Of a stretch of 64,000 nucleotides of DNA, positions 16,411 through 24,507 are shown piece after piece; positions within the stretch are counted from its first letter, which is position 1, and each line of letters opens with the position of its first letter. Under the pieces are notes generated by a model, which was given only the letters and a program-made list of their open reading frames with translations, did no database searches and was not told the origin of the DNA. The position numbers and the translations under genes are program-made. The stretch covers positions 1 to 64,000 of the forward strand of contig NZ_BDAZ01000001.1 of NCBI RefSeq assembly GCF_001612725.1, read 5' to 3'. Source of the DNA: Nocardia anaemiae NBRC 100462 (GTDB lineage Bacteria > Actinomycetota > Actinomycetes > Mycobacteriales > Mycobacteriaceae).

Positions 16411-17438
16411 GGCAGCCTCCGGTTTCCGCGCACAAAATCTGCAGGCATGGCCGTCACAGGCCCCAATTGCCGTGCCGCATTGATGATTTCGACAACCGCC
16501 GCACCGAAGTGGACGTCGCAACCCACCTTCGGTCCCCTATCGGCGAAGTACGAATAAACGGCTTGGAGGAACCTGCGAACGGTGTCGTCGTAGAAGAGCT
16601 CGGGCCCTGCCATCGGGCCGGCCAGTGACCCCTGGAACAGCTGCGCGTACCGATCGTCGCTACCGCAGGGATAGAATCCGACGAGGCGGCGACCGTCCGC
16701 CCAGTCGACGCGAATCGAGCGCTCCCGCCACGGCGCGGTGAGGTCGGAATGCAGCCACAGCGGCACCCCGTCCGCGCTGCGTAAGGCGATTGACGCCGAA
16801 CCCATATCGTGTTGGCGGTGCTCGCCAACGACTAAGTCTGATGTCGCTGCTCCAACCGCCGCCAATGGCCCGTCGATCAGAGATAGAGCCAGTGCGACCA
16901 TATGCGGCATCTCGACATCCAGTGCCGAGGTGTGCGCGCTGTTACCCAGGGTACGTTCCAGGCGCGGCTTGAACTGCGTGACAGCGATTTCGCGCACCTC
17001 GACGTCGCGGCGTAGTCCGAGTTCTCGGCGAATCCGGTCGGTCAGCAGACTGGCTGTCCAGTTAGCCACAACGAACAGTTCAGTGTCGCCGTCGCGGCAT
17101 AGCCGGATCAGGCACTCGGCGTCGAAGACGGTGGTGGCCATCGGCTTCTCGACGACGAACTTCCGGTAGCCCAGGCGGTGTGCGGCCATCACGGTCGCGA
17201 CATGGACTGCGGGGGGTGTGCATACATGCACGACGGTCCGATCAGGATCCGCGGCCGCAGCGAGCTCGCGGCGCAGCACTGGGCTGCCCGGCAAGTCGGC
17301 TGGATTTACGTCAGTGGGCTCGACAATGGTGATGTTCCCGGACGCCAATCCAGCGTCAACCAGGTCGGCTATCGCGGGAAGGTGGAACGACGTAGCAGCA
17401 TGCCCGCACCCGACGACAACGGTGTGCAGCGCGGTCAT
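16407..17438 (-). CDS. Gfo/Idh/MocA family oxidoreductase
   Basis: The protein has 343 residues. The N-terminal Rossmann fold begins with TVVVGCGHAATSFHLP (nucleotide loop at 10-15), followed by HVCTPPAVH and the signature EKP in FVVEKPMATT (97-99). The C-terminal alpha/beta domain is complete. Members oxidise or reduce sugar carbons with NAD(P). Its position before the DegT aminotransferases and with the UDP-sugar dehydrogenase suggests C3 oxidation of a nucleotide-linked uronic acid. A second, divergent family member lies at 17833. The genes overlap by 4 nt on both sides. Confidence 0.88.
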   Translation of the reverse strand: MTALHTVVVGCGHAATSFHLPAIADLVDAGLASGNITIVEPTDVNPADLPGSPVLRRELAAAADPDRTVVHVCTPPAVHVATVMAAHRLGYRKFVVEKPMATTVFDAECLIRLCRDGDTELFVVANWTASLLTDRIRRELGLRRDVEVREIAVTQFKPRLERTLGNSAHTSALDVEMPHMVALALSLIDGPLAAVGAATSDLVVGEHRQHDMGSASIALRSADGVPLWLHSDLTAPWRERSIRVDWADGRRLVGFYPCGSDDRYAQLFQGSLAGPMAGPELFYDDTVRRFLQAVYSYFADRGPKVGCDVHFGAAVVEIINAARQLGPVTAMPADFVRGNRRLP

Positions 17439-17836
17439 CCGCGTTGCCCAGCCACGAAGTGGATCGTCTGTCCCACCGTGAGACCGAGATCCGTTGCTGT
17501 GTGAAGTCGGTCAGATTCGATGATGACGTTGTAGTGGTTCGGGAAGTGGCAGGCGTCGAACCCGACGACGGTACCTATTATCCGCTCGCCGATCACCGCT
17601 GCGTCGCCGACGTCGATAACGCCCGCGTTGCCGATCTCTACAAATCCGAGGAAACCAACGCGATCGACGCGTGCGCCTCCGGATAGGCCTCGGTGGTCTG
17701 TGGTGACAAGCTCGTGCACTTCGCCTACCCGAACGCACCGACTCGCCTCGGGGATCAATTCCATGCCGCGGTCATCGCGGCAATGAAACAGCAGCTTGAC
17801 CACTGTGCCGTGCATGTCGACCTTCACCTGTGTCAT
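17435..17836 (-). CDS. Small conserved-looking protein, function unknown
   Basis: The protein has 133 residues and is rich in beta-strand pattern: an N-terminal MELIPEASRCVRVGEVHELVTTDHRG stretch and a repeated V-G-x-V-I alternation in the middle. There is no signal peptide or membrane segment, and no catalytic motif that I can name. The composition suggests a small beta-barrel or cupin-like binding protein. It lies between two Gfo/Idh/MocA oxidoreductases with 4-nt overlaps on each side, so it is a bona fide operon member and may act on the same sugar or nucleoside intermediate. Confidence 0.7.
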   Translation of the reverse strand: MTQVKVDMHGTVVKLLFHCRDDRGMELIPEASRCVRVGEVHELVTTDHRGLSGGARVDRVGFLGFVEIGNAGVIDVGDAAVIGERIIGTVVGFDACHFPNHYNVIIESDRLHTATDLGLTVGQTIHFVAGQRG

Positions 17837-18768
17837 CGGGGTGATCCAGCACGGTAGGCGGCGGTAACCAACTCAGCTACCGGACGCCCGGTGTCGGTCC
17901 TAGTGTGCTCACCGCGCACCGTATGCACGAACTCGTCGACGACGCCCCGGTATTCGTGCGACAGTGAGGATTTGAACTCGGGGAAGCCCGCGAGCATGTC
18001 GGTCCGGTCCACCAAGCCGTGATCCCACATCACCTCGACGGCTTTGTCCTCGCCGCGCTCGTAACTCCAGTCCAAGCTCACCTCTATCTGGGTTCCCGCG
18101 GCCGCGCGCAGCTGCACTCGCGCCCACCGGTCGACGCCGAGACTGTCGCGGCGGAGTTCGGCGTCCTCGACCCACATCGGGCCCACCAATTGCAGAGCCG
18201 TGTCGAATGCGTTCGGTCCGTTGTCGGCCAAGCATCCAGGACATTCCGCCGGGTCGAGGTACCACGAGTCCCGGCCACAGTGCTCTTCGATTCGCTCGCG
18301 GTAGACAAGCTTGAGGCAGTGCGGGGCCGGCCCATCGCGCAGCCGGTCAACAAGCTCAAGGATGTTCTGGTTGTAGCGCCGATGGAATGCCGTGAAGAGC
18401 ACGCGGTCGACGTCGCCGCTTAGCTGCTCTAGCGCAGCGGCATCGACTGGGTCCGTGGCGAGAGGCTTTTCACAGCACACATGTTTGCCCGCCCGTAGGG
18501 CGGCTTCGGCCACCGACCCGTGCAGACTATTCGGCAGTGTGATTACGACGGCATCGAGTCCGGGGGCGGCCAGCAGGGATCGATAGTCGTCGTAGAAATT
18601 CGCGCCAGCGGGCGCGCGGGCGGCTTCGCGGTCGCACACACCCACCAGCCGCATGTCCGGTCTGTCCGCCAGCGCGGCCAGATAATACCGGGAGATCACG
18701 CCGAGCCCGATGACGCCGACGCCGACCATTGCGTCGTTGCTGGAGTGCGTGTCACTTAGAGAGATCAT
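17833..18768 (-). CDS. Gfo/Idh/MocA family oxidoreductase (second)
   Basis: The protein has 311 residues if the ATG at 18768 is used; a GTG at 18777 and an ATG at 18729 are alternatives. The nucleotide-binding loop GVIGLGVISRYYL begins near residue 17, and the CCEKPLATDP signature follows near residue 95. CGRDSWYLDPAECPGCLADNGPNAFDTALQLVG in the substrate domain contains the usual acidic/His catalytic area. It probably performs a second sugar redox step. It is only distantly similar to the copy at 16407, so the two are unlikely to be redundant. Confidence 0.85.
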   Translation of the reverse strand: MISLSDTHSSNDAMVGVGVIGLGVISRYYLAALADRPDMRLVGVCDREAARAPAGANFYDDYRSLLAAPGLDAVVITLPNSLHGSVAEAALRAGKHVCCEKPLATDPVDAAALEQLSGDVDRVLFTAFHRRYNQNILELVDRLRDGPAPHCLKLVYRERIEEHCGRDSWYLDPAECPGCLADNGPNAFDTALQLVGPMWVEDAELRRDSLGVDRWARVQLRAAAGTQIEVSLDWSYERGEDKAVEVMWDHGLVDRTDMLAGFPEFKSSLSHEYRGVVDEFVHTVRGEHTRTDTGRPVAELVTAAYRAGSPR

Positions 18769-19354
18769 TGTCCTCACTTATCCCTATGGCCTGCCGCAAC
18801 GGTCCGTTCAGCCACGCGTTCACCTGGCGCTGGCCCCGCAGGTGCACGATCTGCAGGTCCGGGTAGGGGATCTCGGCAATCAATTCTGTGACTTTGCGCC
18901 GGACGGCCGGATGGATACGCCACGCGAACCGGATGATGTGCTCGGGATCGGTGAACACCTCCCGAAACGGTCGCTCGGTATTGCCGTTCCAGAGCTCCCG
19001 GCCGAGGATCCGTCCGATCACCGTCCGTTTAATGACGCGGTAGGTGCACAAGGCGCGCGAGTGATCCAGCCAGATCAACACCTCGGCATTGCGGGCCAAA
19101 TGGTCACGCACCGGGTCACCCTGCCACTCGATCACCCATCTGGGCCCGGACGTGAACTCGATGACGTCGCGCTCCCAAGAGTCGCGCACCGTCCACCCCG
19201 GACCGTGGTACAACGAGTCCAGTTCGACGTAGGGTATGCCAAGCAGTTCCCTGAGGGTTCGAGCGAGCCGGGTCTTGCCTGAACCCGACGAACCCGCGAC
19301 TGTGATCCGCGACGGCCGCCCCCGCAGTCGATCGTCAGGCGTCATCAGCGGCAC
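18752..19354 (-). CDS. P-loop adenylate-kinase-like (FlaR/topology-modulation-like) protein
   Basis: The protein has 200 residues with a Walker A loop GSSGSGKT (21-28), ELDSLYHGPGW (the DxLxW-type acceptor region of shikimate/adenylate-kinase-like small kinases) and VLIWLDHSRAL. RVIKRTVIGRILGRELWNGN gives the basic LID-like region. This is the pattern of proteins annotated as topology-modulation or adenylate-kinase-related kinases, which likely phosphorylate small molecules. In this context it might phosphorylate a sugar or nucleoside intermediate, or give self-protection by phosphorylating the product. Substrate unknown. Confidence 0.78.
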   Translation of the reverse strand: MPLMTPDDRLRGRPSRITVAGSSGSGKTRLARTLRELLGIPYVELDSLYHGPGWTVRDSWERDVIEFTSGPRWVIEWQGDPVRDHLARNAEVLIWLDHSRALCTYRVIKRTVIGRILGRELWNGNTERPFREVFTDPEHIIRFAWRIHPAVRRKVTELIAEIPYPDLQIVHLRGQRQVNAWLNGPLRQAIGISEDNDLSK

Positions 19355-20646
19355 GGCGCCCCCTCAATTGGCTGCGGCTCAATTAACGGCAATCCGATGT
19401 CCTTCTCGAAGCGTTTTAGTAGGTCGTTGGCTGTGTGCATGGCTTCGCTCCAGGTCTGGCCCTCGACTACGAACCTGCCAAGCAGGTCCCGTTCACCTAC
19501 AACCGTGCCAGGCTTAAGTAGGAAGCTTTCGAAGCTGACGAGTCCGCTGTCCGAGCCGGTGGCCCACGCCACGTCGACATCCGGGGGGACTGTGGCAGAC
19601 CTGGCCGACATGAGCCGTCGCGAAGTGATTGTCCGGGTGGTGCTATCAAGCGGCGTGGGTCGCAACTTGCGCCCCAAATGCAGGTCGAGAATGTAGTCGC
19701 AGAAGTCCGTCCCGGTGAGGGTTTTGTACATGGGGGCCATTACCCCTCCCATCGCTCGCGGGTTGATCTCGACGAGCACCGGGCCATGGTCGGTGACCAG
19801 CATCTCAACATGGAAGACGCCGAACGTGAGATCGACTGCCCGACACACCGCCTCGGCGTAATCGAAACAATCGCGAGCCTGCTCGGTTGACATCGGGGCG
19901 GGAAGCACTGCGCCCACCTCGACGCAGTCGTCGAGTCGGCCGCGCGATCGGCCGCAGATGAGGAAAGGCCAACATTGGTCGCCATTCAGGGCGATTTCGG
20001 CGGAAACCAGTTCACCTGCAACGTATTCCTCGATTATGATCCCCCGGTCTATTAGGCGCCGAATCTTCAAAGGCGTATTCGGCGCCGCAGAAGCGTGCAG
20101 GATCGCGTCGACTGCATCTTGGGCGGCGGCCAGGCCGTCGACCTGACGGGCGAATACACTGTCGATGCCCCCCACGGGCTTGACCACAGCGGGATAGCCG
20201 ACAGCCGCGGCGAGTTCGCGGACCCTGGACCGGTCGTCCACGACAGTATATCTGGCGGAGGCCAGGCCCGCTTGGGCGATGAGCGCACGGGTGCGCGACT
20301 TGTCGCGGACATTGGTTACCCCCTCGGGCGAGGCGAATGGCAGGCGGAAGCGCTGGCATGCAGTAGCGAGCGCCTCGAAAGTCGGGTCGTAGTGACCGAT
20401 GACGGCGTCGACGCGTCGACCCGCGTGAACCCGCTCGATCGCGGCGGCGAGTATGTCCGCGTCGGCGGTGTCGGGGATGTCGATGACCTTGTCCAGCCGT
20501 GACAGCAACTCGAAGAACGCCGCGTCCGGGTGGTAGTAGCTCGCTGCCGCACCCCGGATGAAGGTCACTGCGTGCCCGCGCTCGACCGCACGACGCAGTA
20601 CATGGATGCCCGCCTGGGTCATGTCGACGAAGAGGATATGCTCCAC
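19345..20646 (-). CDS. ATP-grasp ligase
   Basis: The protein has 433 residues. I start it at GTG 20646, just after the stop of the upstream oxygenase gene, because the longer frame overlaps that gene. It has a pre-ATP-grasp Rossmann region (HILFVDMTQAGIHVLRRA), the ATP-grasp lysine in PAVVKPVGGIDSVF, EEYVAGELVSAEI, and the metal-binding HVEMLVTDHGPVLVEINPRAMGG. The C-terminal 90 residues resemble the extra domain of carboxylate-amine ligases that join amino acids. In nikkomycin-type pathways an ATP-grasp ligase (NikS) links the amino-acid side chain to the nucleoside; I infer a comparable amide-forming step here. Confidence 0.88.
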   Translation of the reverse strand: MEHILFVDMTQAGIHVLRRAVERGHAVTFIRGAAASYYHPDAAFFELLSRLDKVIDIPDTADADILAAAIERVHAGRRVDAVIGHYDPTFEALATACQRFRLPFASPEGVTNVRDKSRTRALIAQAGLASARYTVVDDRSRVRELAAAVGYPAVVKPVGGIDSVFARQVDGLAAAQDAVDAILHASAAPNTPLKIRRLIDRGIIIEEYVAGELVSAEIALNGDQCWPFLICGRSRGRLDDCVEVGAVLPAPMSTEQARDCFDYAEAVCRAVDLTFGVFHVEMLVTDHGPVLVEINPRAMGGVMAPMYKTLTGTDFCDYILDLHLGRKLRPTPLDSTTRTITSRRLMSARSATVPPDVDVAWATGSDSGLVSFESFLLKPGTVVGERDLLGRFVVEGQTWSEAMHTANDLLKRFEKDIGLPLIEPQPIEGAPCR

Positions 20647-20657
20647 CGCCGGTTTAC

Positions 20658-21281
20658 CTATGCCCGCCAGAATTCCAACATCATGAGCAACCGCTCGAAC
20701 TGTCCACCCGTATCGACGGCCGCGATTCGGTGCCAACTGGATTCGGTTGGGGTGAAGGTTATACACCGACCGCCCATCGGTACGGTTTCACGAACCGGTG
20801 CATCGGCCGATTTGCGGCTGAATGCCTGAAATTCGCCACCGTACTCGGGAAGCCAAGTTTCGTTCAGGTAGAGCCCGAAAGTCAGCGCCTTTTCGAGTTT
20901 GCCGGTGTCGATTGTCGTGAAATCGCCGTCCTCGAAAACATACAGGCCTACGCCCAATGGGCAGGCGCGCAGATCTACCTGGACCTCATCGGACAGCCAT
21001 TCCTGGAACGGCCTAGACAAGGCGCCGTCCACAAGATCGGACCATGGCTGCGGCAATCGGTCAGCTGCTGTGGTACGTTCGCCCTCGCTTACAGGCTCGC
21101 ACCGCCACATCCGGTACTCTTTGCGCCACTGCGCCCCGCTTTTGATCTCCCTACTGAACACGGTTCTGTCGGGGACTGTCGCATTGAGCGCAGCCAAGTC
21201 TTCGCGCGACAGGAGCCCATCGCCCGAGTAATGGACGAAGGGCAAATCGTAGCGAGAGAGTTTGAGGCCTGTCCGAATCAC
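20658..21281 (-). CDS. 2OG-Fe(II) oxygenase-like protein lacking the HxD iron ligands
   Basis: The protein has 207 residues from a GTG with a strong AGGAGGGGG ribosome site. It aligns throughout with the 2OG oxygenases at 21572 and 36164 (GGEFQAF, TFTPTESSWHRIAAV with distal H184, and a following basic residue). However, the HxD iron-binding motif is replaced: where the paralogue at 21572 has H-K-D, this protein has D125-T-G127. It is probably not an ordinary iron-dependent oxygenase and may be a catalytically dead partner or a repurposed binding protein. It is the first gene of the minus-strand operon, divergent from its active paralogue. Confidence 0.85.
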   Translation of the reverse strand: MIRTGLKLSRYDLPFVHYSGDGLLSREDLAALNATVPDRTVFSREIKSGAQWRKEYRMWRCEPVSEGERTTAADRLPQPWSDLVDGALSRPFQEWLSDEVQVDLRACPLGVGLYVFEDGDFTTIDTGKLEKALTFGLYLNETWLPEYGGEFQAFSRKSADAPVRETVPMGGRCITFTPTESSWHRIAAVDTGGQFERLLMMLEFWRA

Positions 21282-21571
21282 GCTAGAGTTCCCCCTCCTA
21301 GTTCATACGGCAATCGAGTCGGGCCAGCGCGGCCACAAAATACGAATTACTCGGCAGCGCTTGAGAGTTCGAGGTCCCGATACCGGATCAACTATAGACC
21401 TACCCGCACCGCGGGCGTCAAGCCATTGACTGTTAAATCTGCTCGATTAGCATGTCGGCAAAGACCTTTGAGCCGCTTGGGGGCATCCGGTGATCGCATG
21501 GGTGATGAATTCCCCCTCGGCCTTGAGTCCGCGCCTAAGCTGGCGTTGTCGAACAAGTGCGAGAGGTTGAC
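21282..21571. promoter_or_regulatory. Divergent promoter region
   Basis: This 290-bp, relatively AT-rich gap separates the minus operon (from 21281) and the plus operon (from 21572). A candidate plus-strand promoter has -35 TTGACT (21426-21431), a 16-bp spacer and -10 TAGCAT (21448-21453). I see no clear leader peptide, so control probably rests with the IclR regulator encoded at 39307 or with host factors. Confidence 0.5.
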
Positions 21572-22216
21572 ATGCTCATCAATACGGGGCGGCAATTTAA
21601 TACGGCCACCGAGCCATTCGAGTTTCACCTGGTGGAAAATGCGCTATCGCAACGCGATGTGAATTCGCTAGAGTCCACGGCCCCGAAAGATGGGTTCAAG
21701 CGGATCGAGGTACACGATCCGAATCACGAGAAGCAGTACACGATGAATCTCCGATATCTCTTCCGCGACGACAACCCGTACGGGACCGTCGACGATCTGT
21801 CGCCGTCATGGCGCCAGCTGCTCGACGAACTTCGCAGCGAGGAGTTCATCAACTGGCTGGAAGAGGGGACCTCGCTGAAGCTTCGCGACCTGTCGACAGA
21901 TATCGGCATCTACACCCACGACGACAACGACTACATCTCCGTTCACAAGGACAAACCGAACAAGGCGCTTACCGCCATCTTGTATCTCAACTCGAGCTGG
22001 CCGTCTGACGGTGGCGGCCATTATGAGGTCAGGGTGTCGCCGGATCCTCGGATCGATCCGGTTCGACGTATCGCGCCCGAGGGCGGCCGTTTGCTGGTCT
22101 TCCCGCCCACCGACCAGTCCTGGCACTCGGTCTCGCCGATCTCTACCGGTGGGAAGATCACAAGATTGACGGTGCAGCTTGAGTTCTGGCTGACCAATGT
22201 CGATCGCAGGCATTGA
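21572..22216 (+). CDS. 2OG-Fe(II) oxygenase (prolyl-4-hydroxylase-like)
   Basis: The protein has 214 residues from ATG 21572, with GAGAGG upstream; a GTG at 21557 is an alternative. The jelly-roll core has H125-K-D127 in YISVHKDKPNKALTAILYLN, distal H185 in DQSWHSVSP and R198 for 2-oxoglutarate. All iron ligands are present, unlike the divergent neighbour at 20658. It likely hydroxylates, desaturates or cyclises the nucleoside, sugar or amino-acid part. It leads an operon with an aminotransferase, a sulfotransferase-like gene and an N-hydroxylase. Confidence 0.88.
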   Translation: MLINTGRQFNTATEPFEFHLVENALSQRDVNSLESTAPKDGFKRIEVHDPNHEKQYTMNLRYLFRDDNPYGTVDDLSPSWRQLLDELRSEEFINWLEEGTSLKLRDLSTDIGIYTHDDNDYISVHKDKPNKALTAILYLNSSWPSDGGGHYEVRVSPDPRIDPVRRIAPEGGRLLVFPPTDQSWHSVSPISTGGKITRLTVQLEFWLTNVDRRH

Positions 22217-22228
22217 GGGGGTCCGGCC

Positions 22229-23659
22229 TTGTCTCCTCAGGAGTTCCACGGTGGCGTGGACACGGTTTTCGTCAACGGTGCCGGTCTGCAGGGGCCTGTC
22301 GTCCGCATTCCACCGCCCGGTCCGCGTAGCAGGGCACTGCTAAACCGACAGGCGACGACGGAATCCAGCGCGCGGTCCTATCCGCGCCGCTTGCCGATCG
22401 CCATCAGGCGTGGCGAAGGCAGTCTCGTGGAGGACGAGGACGGCAACGTCTTCATCGATTTCCTCACTGGCGCGGGCGCCATAGCACTTGGCCACAGTCA
22501 CCCCGAGCTCGTCGAGACGGTGCAGCGTCAGGCGATGCAGCTAACGCAGGCACTGGACTTTCCGACGCGCGTCAAGGACGAGTTCATCTCCGCGCTGCTC
22601 GGCATCTTGCCCGCCGAGCTTTCAGAGACGACCCGAATCTTGTGCTGCGGACCGACTGGAGTCAACGCAGTGGAGGCGGCGATCAAACTCTGTAAAAAGG
22701 CAACCGGCCGTAGCGAGATCATCGCCTTCCACGGCGGGTTCCACGGCATGTCACATGGAGGTATGGCGCTGTCCGCCGATCCGCGTCCGCGCGCTGGTAT
22801 TGCCAACACGATGCCCGGTGTGCACTTCTTCCCCTTCTCGTATTGCTACCGCTGCCCGATTGGGCTGAGCCCTGACACGTGCGAAACGAACTGCGTCCGC
22901 TACCTCGAGCAGACACTCTCGGACACCCACAGCGGAATGACGAAGCCTGCTGCCGTGCTGCTCGAGCTGATCCAAGGAGAAGGAGGCGCGATACCCGCCA
23001 CGGTCGACTTCGTTCGTCGCGTTCGCAAGTTGACGAGCGATCTGGACATCCCGCTGATCGTCGACGAGATACAGACTGGGTGTGGCAGAACCGGGCAGTG
23101 GTTTGCGTTCGAGCACTACGCCATCCGCCCCGACGTCGTCATTCTGTCGAAGATGTTGTCCGGCATCGGAATGCCGATCGCGGTGGTGTTGTATGACGAG
23201 CGGCTGGATCAGCTGGAGCCAGGCGGGCACACCGGAACCTTTCGCGGCAACCAGCTGGCGTTCGCAGCCGCAACGACCCTAATCAAGGTCATGGAACGCG
23301 ACGGCGTACTAGACAATGTGCGCGAACGCGGGCGTCAGGCACGCGAGCACCTGGAGCGCGTCTGCTCGGATCGTGCGGAGTTCGTCGCCGATGTCCGGTC
23401 GACCGGTCTCATGATCGGTGTCGAGTTGGCCCGGCGCAGCAACCATGCGCCATGGCCTGAGGTCGCCGCCGCGGTACAGGCCGAGGCACTGCGCCGCGGT
23501 CTGATTCTCGAAATCGGCGGCCGCAGCGGCAGCGTGGTGCGGATGCTGCCGCCGCTTAACGTCTCGCGCGACACTATGGCCACCGCGCTCGCAATCTTCG
23601 ACGCCGCGCTCAATGCCGCGGTGCGTACCACAGTCGATCCACATGGGCTGGCAGTGTGA
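22229..23659 (+). CDS. Class III PLP aminotransferase (diaminobutyrate-2-oxoglutarate type)
   Basis: The protein has 476 residues from a TTG start with a GAGGGGGT ribosome site. It shows class III motifs: a GPTGVNAVEAAIKL cofactor-phosphate loop (141-154), FHGGFHGMSHG (168-177), IVDEIQTGCGRTG with D279, and SKMLSGIG with the PLP lysine K308. A four-cysteine insert (CYRCPIGLSPDTCETNC, 206-222) is characteristic of the DABA/DavT-like subgroup. It likely moves the omega-amino group of a diamino acid such as lysine, ornithine or diaminobutyrate, matching the lysine/ornithine N-hydroxylase two genes downstream. It overlaps the next gene by 4 nt. Confidence 0.88.
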   Translation: MSPQEFHGGVDTVFVNGAGLQGPVVRIPPPGPRSRALLNRQATTESSARSYPRRLPIAIRRGEGSLVEDEDGNVFIDFLTGAGAIALGHSHPELVETVQRQAMQLTQALDFPTRVKDEFISALLGILPAELSETTRILCCGPTGVNAVEAAIKLCKKATGRSEIIAFHGGFHGMSHGGMALSADPRPRAGIANTMPGVHFFPFSYCYRCPIGLSPDTCETNCVRYLEQTLSDTHSGMTKPAAVLLELIQGEGGAIPATVDFVRRVRKLTSDLDIPLIVDEIQTGCGRTGQWFAFEHYAIRPDVVILSKMLSGIGMPIAVVLYDERLDQLEPGGHTGTFRGNQLAFAAATTLIKVMERDGVLDNVRERGRQAREHLERVCSDRAEFVADVRSTGLMIGVELARRSNHAPWPEVAAAVQAEALRRGLILEIGGRSGSVVRMLPPLNVSRDTMATALAIFDAALNAAVRTTVDPHGLAV

Positions 23660-24501
23660 CACCCGCGAAAACGCCGAGCGCGGAGCTGCGCGACATGTTG
23701 GCGAAGGCGTATGACTGCCGCATCACGCTGGCGTCCCCGCCACGGGTCGGCTCGACACCGGTGGCGCGGCTGCTGTGGGAACATCCGTCCGTTACCCACC
23801 ACTGCCATGAGCCGTTCGAGGCACTCTATTGGGGCACGGCCGACGTGGCCAGTGTCGAGCGGAATCTGTTTTCGCCCATGCTCGTGGCAACCGGTGAGCG
23901 TGCCACACTGCCTGACGGCGGTGGTCTGCTGGCCAAGGAGATGAGCTTCCAGCTCGACGACGATCAGTTCCTCTTCCTCGCGCGGCTCGCGACGTCGCCC
24001 GTGTTGTTTGTCATCCGCGACCCTATCCTGGCGACGACATCGCGACTGCGTGTTGTGCAAGAACTGTACGGGCGGAACACGTTCGAGCCATGGGAAAGTG
24101 GATGGGATGCGCTGACCCGGCAGGTCGAGCTCTGCCTGCGAGAGGGAATACCTTACGTCGTACTCGACTCGAACGACTTGCGGTCTGAACCTGCCGTGGT
24201 CGCGTCGGCTCTGCTTGACGCGCTTGGCCTGCCGCAAGTACCGGGATTGAATCGCTGGCGGGCACGGCCAGGCCTGCAACTGTGCACGCCGGAGGTCGGC
24301 GCACTCATGAGCGACAAGAGAACCTCCGATGATCCGTTCTATCGACGGGTGCTGGCCAGTGTCGGGGTCCAGCCGCCGGATACGCCGGATGAGCAGTCCC
24401 AGCGGCAGCTCATCGCCGCAGCGGGCTTGATCAACCACGTCGCGCGATGGAACGACGTGTACAGCCTGCTGCGGCAGCAGCGTTTGCGACCCGAGGAGTG
24501 A
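23656..24501 (+). CDS. P-loop sulfotransferase-like protein
   Basis: The protein has 281 residues. The start of the fold has SPPRVGSTPVARLLWEHP (28-45), matching the 5'-phosphosulfate-binding loop of sulfotransferases, and VLFVIRDPILATTSRL matches the 3'-phosphate-binding segment, followed by YVVLDSNDL. No second ATP-binding motif is seen. It could sulfonate the product or be a non-catalytic relative. It overlaps the aminotransferase by 4 nt and precedes the N-hydroxylase by 6 bp, so it is part of the same operon. No PAPS-synthesis genes are visible in the window. Confidence 0.7.
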   Translation: MTPAKTPSAELRDMLAKAYDCRITLASPPRVGSTPVARLLWEHPSVTHHCHEPFEALYWGTADVASVERNLFSPMLVATGERATLPDGGGLLAKEMSFQLDDDQFLFLARLATSPVLFVIRDPILATTSRLRVVQELYGRNTFEPWESGWDALTRQVELCLREGIPYVVLDSNDLRSEPAVVASALLDALGLPQVPGLNRWRARPGLQLCTPEVGALMSDKRTSDDPFYRRVLASVGVQPPDTPDEQSQRQLIAAAGLINHVARWNDVYSLLRQQRLRPEE

Positions 24502-24507
24502 GGAAAG

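Noticed and set aside
20730..21662. A 310-codon plus-strand frame opposite the oxygenase
   Set aside because: It is antisense to a clear 2OG-oxygenase homologue and has no family motif.
21498..21662. A short peptide (about 54 aa) as scaffold for the LanB-like enzyme
   Set aside because: It overlaps the start of the 2OG-oxygenase gene, has no typical leader character and no clear ribosome site.
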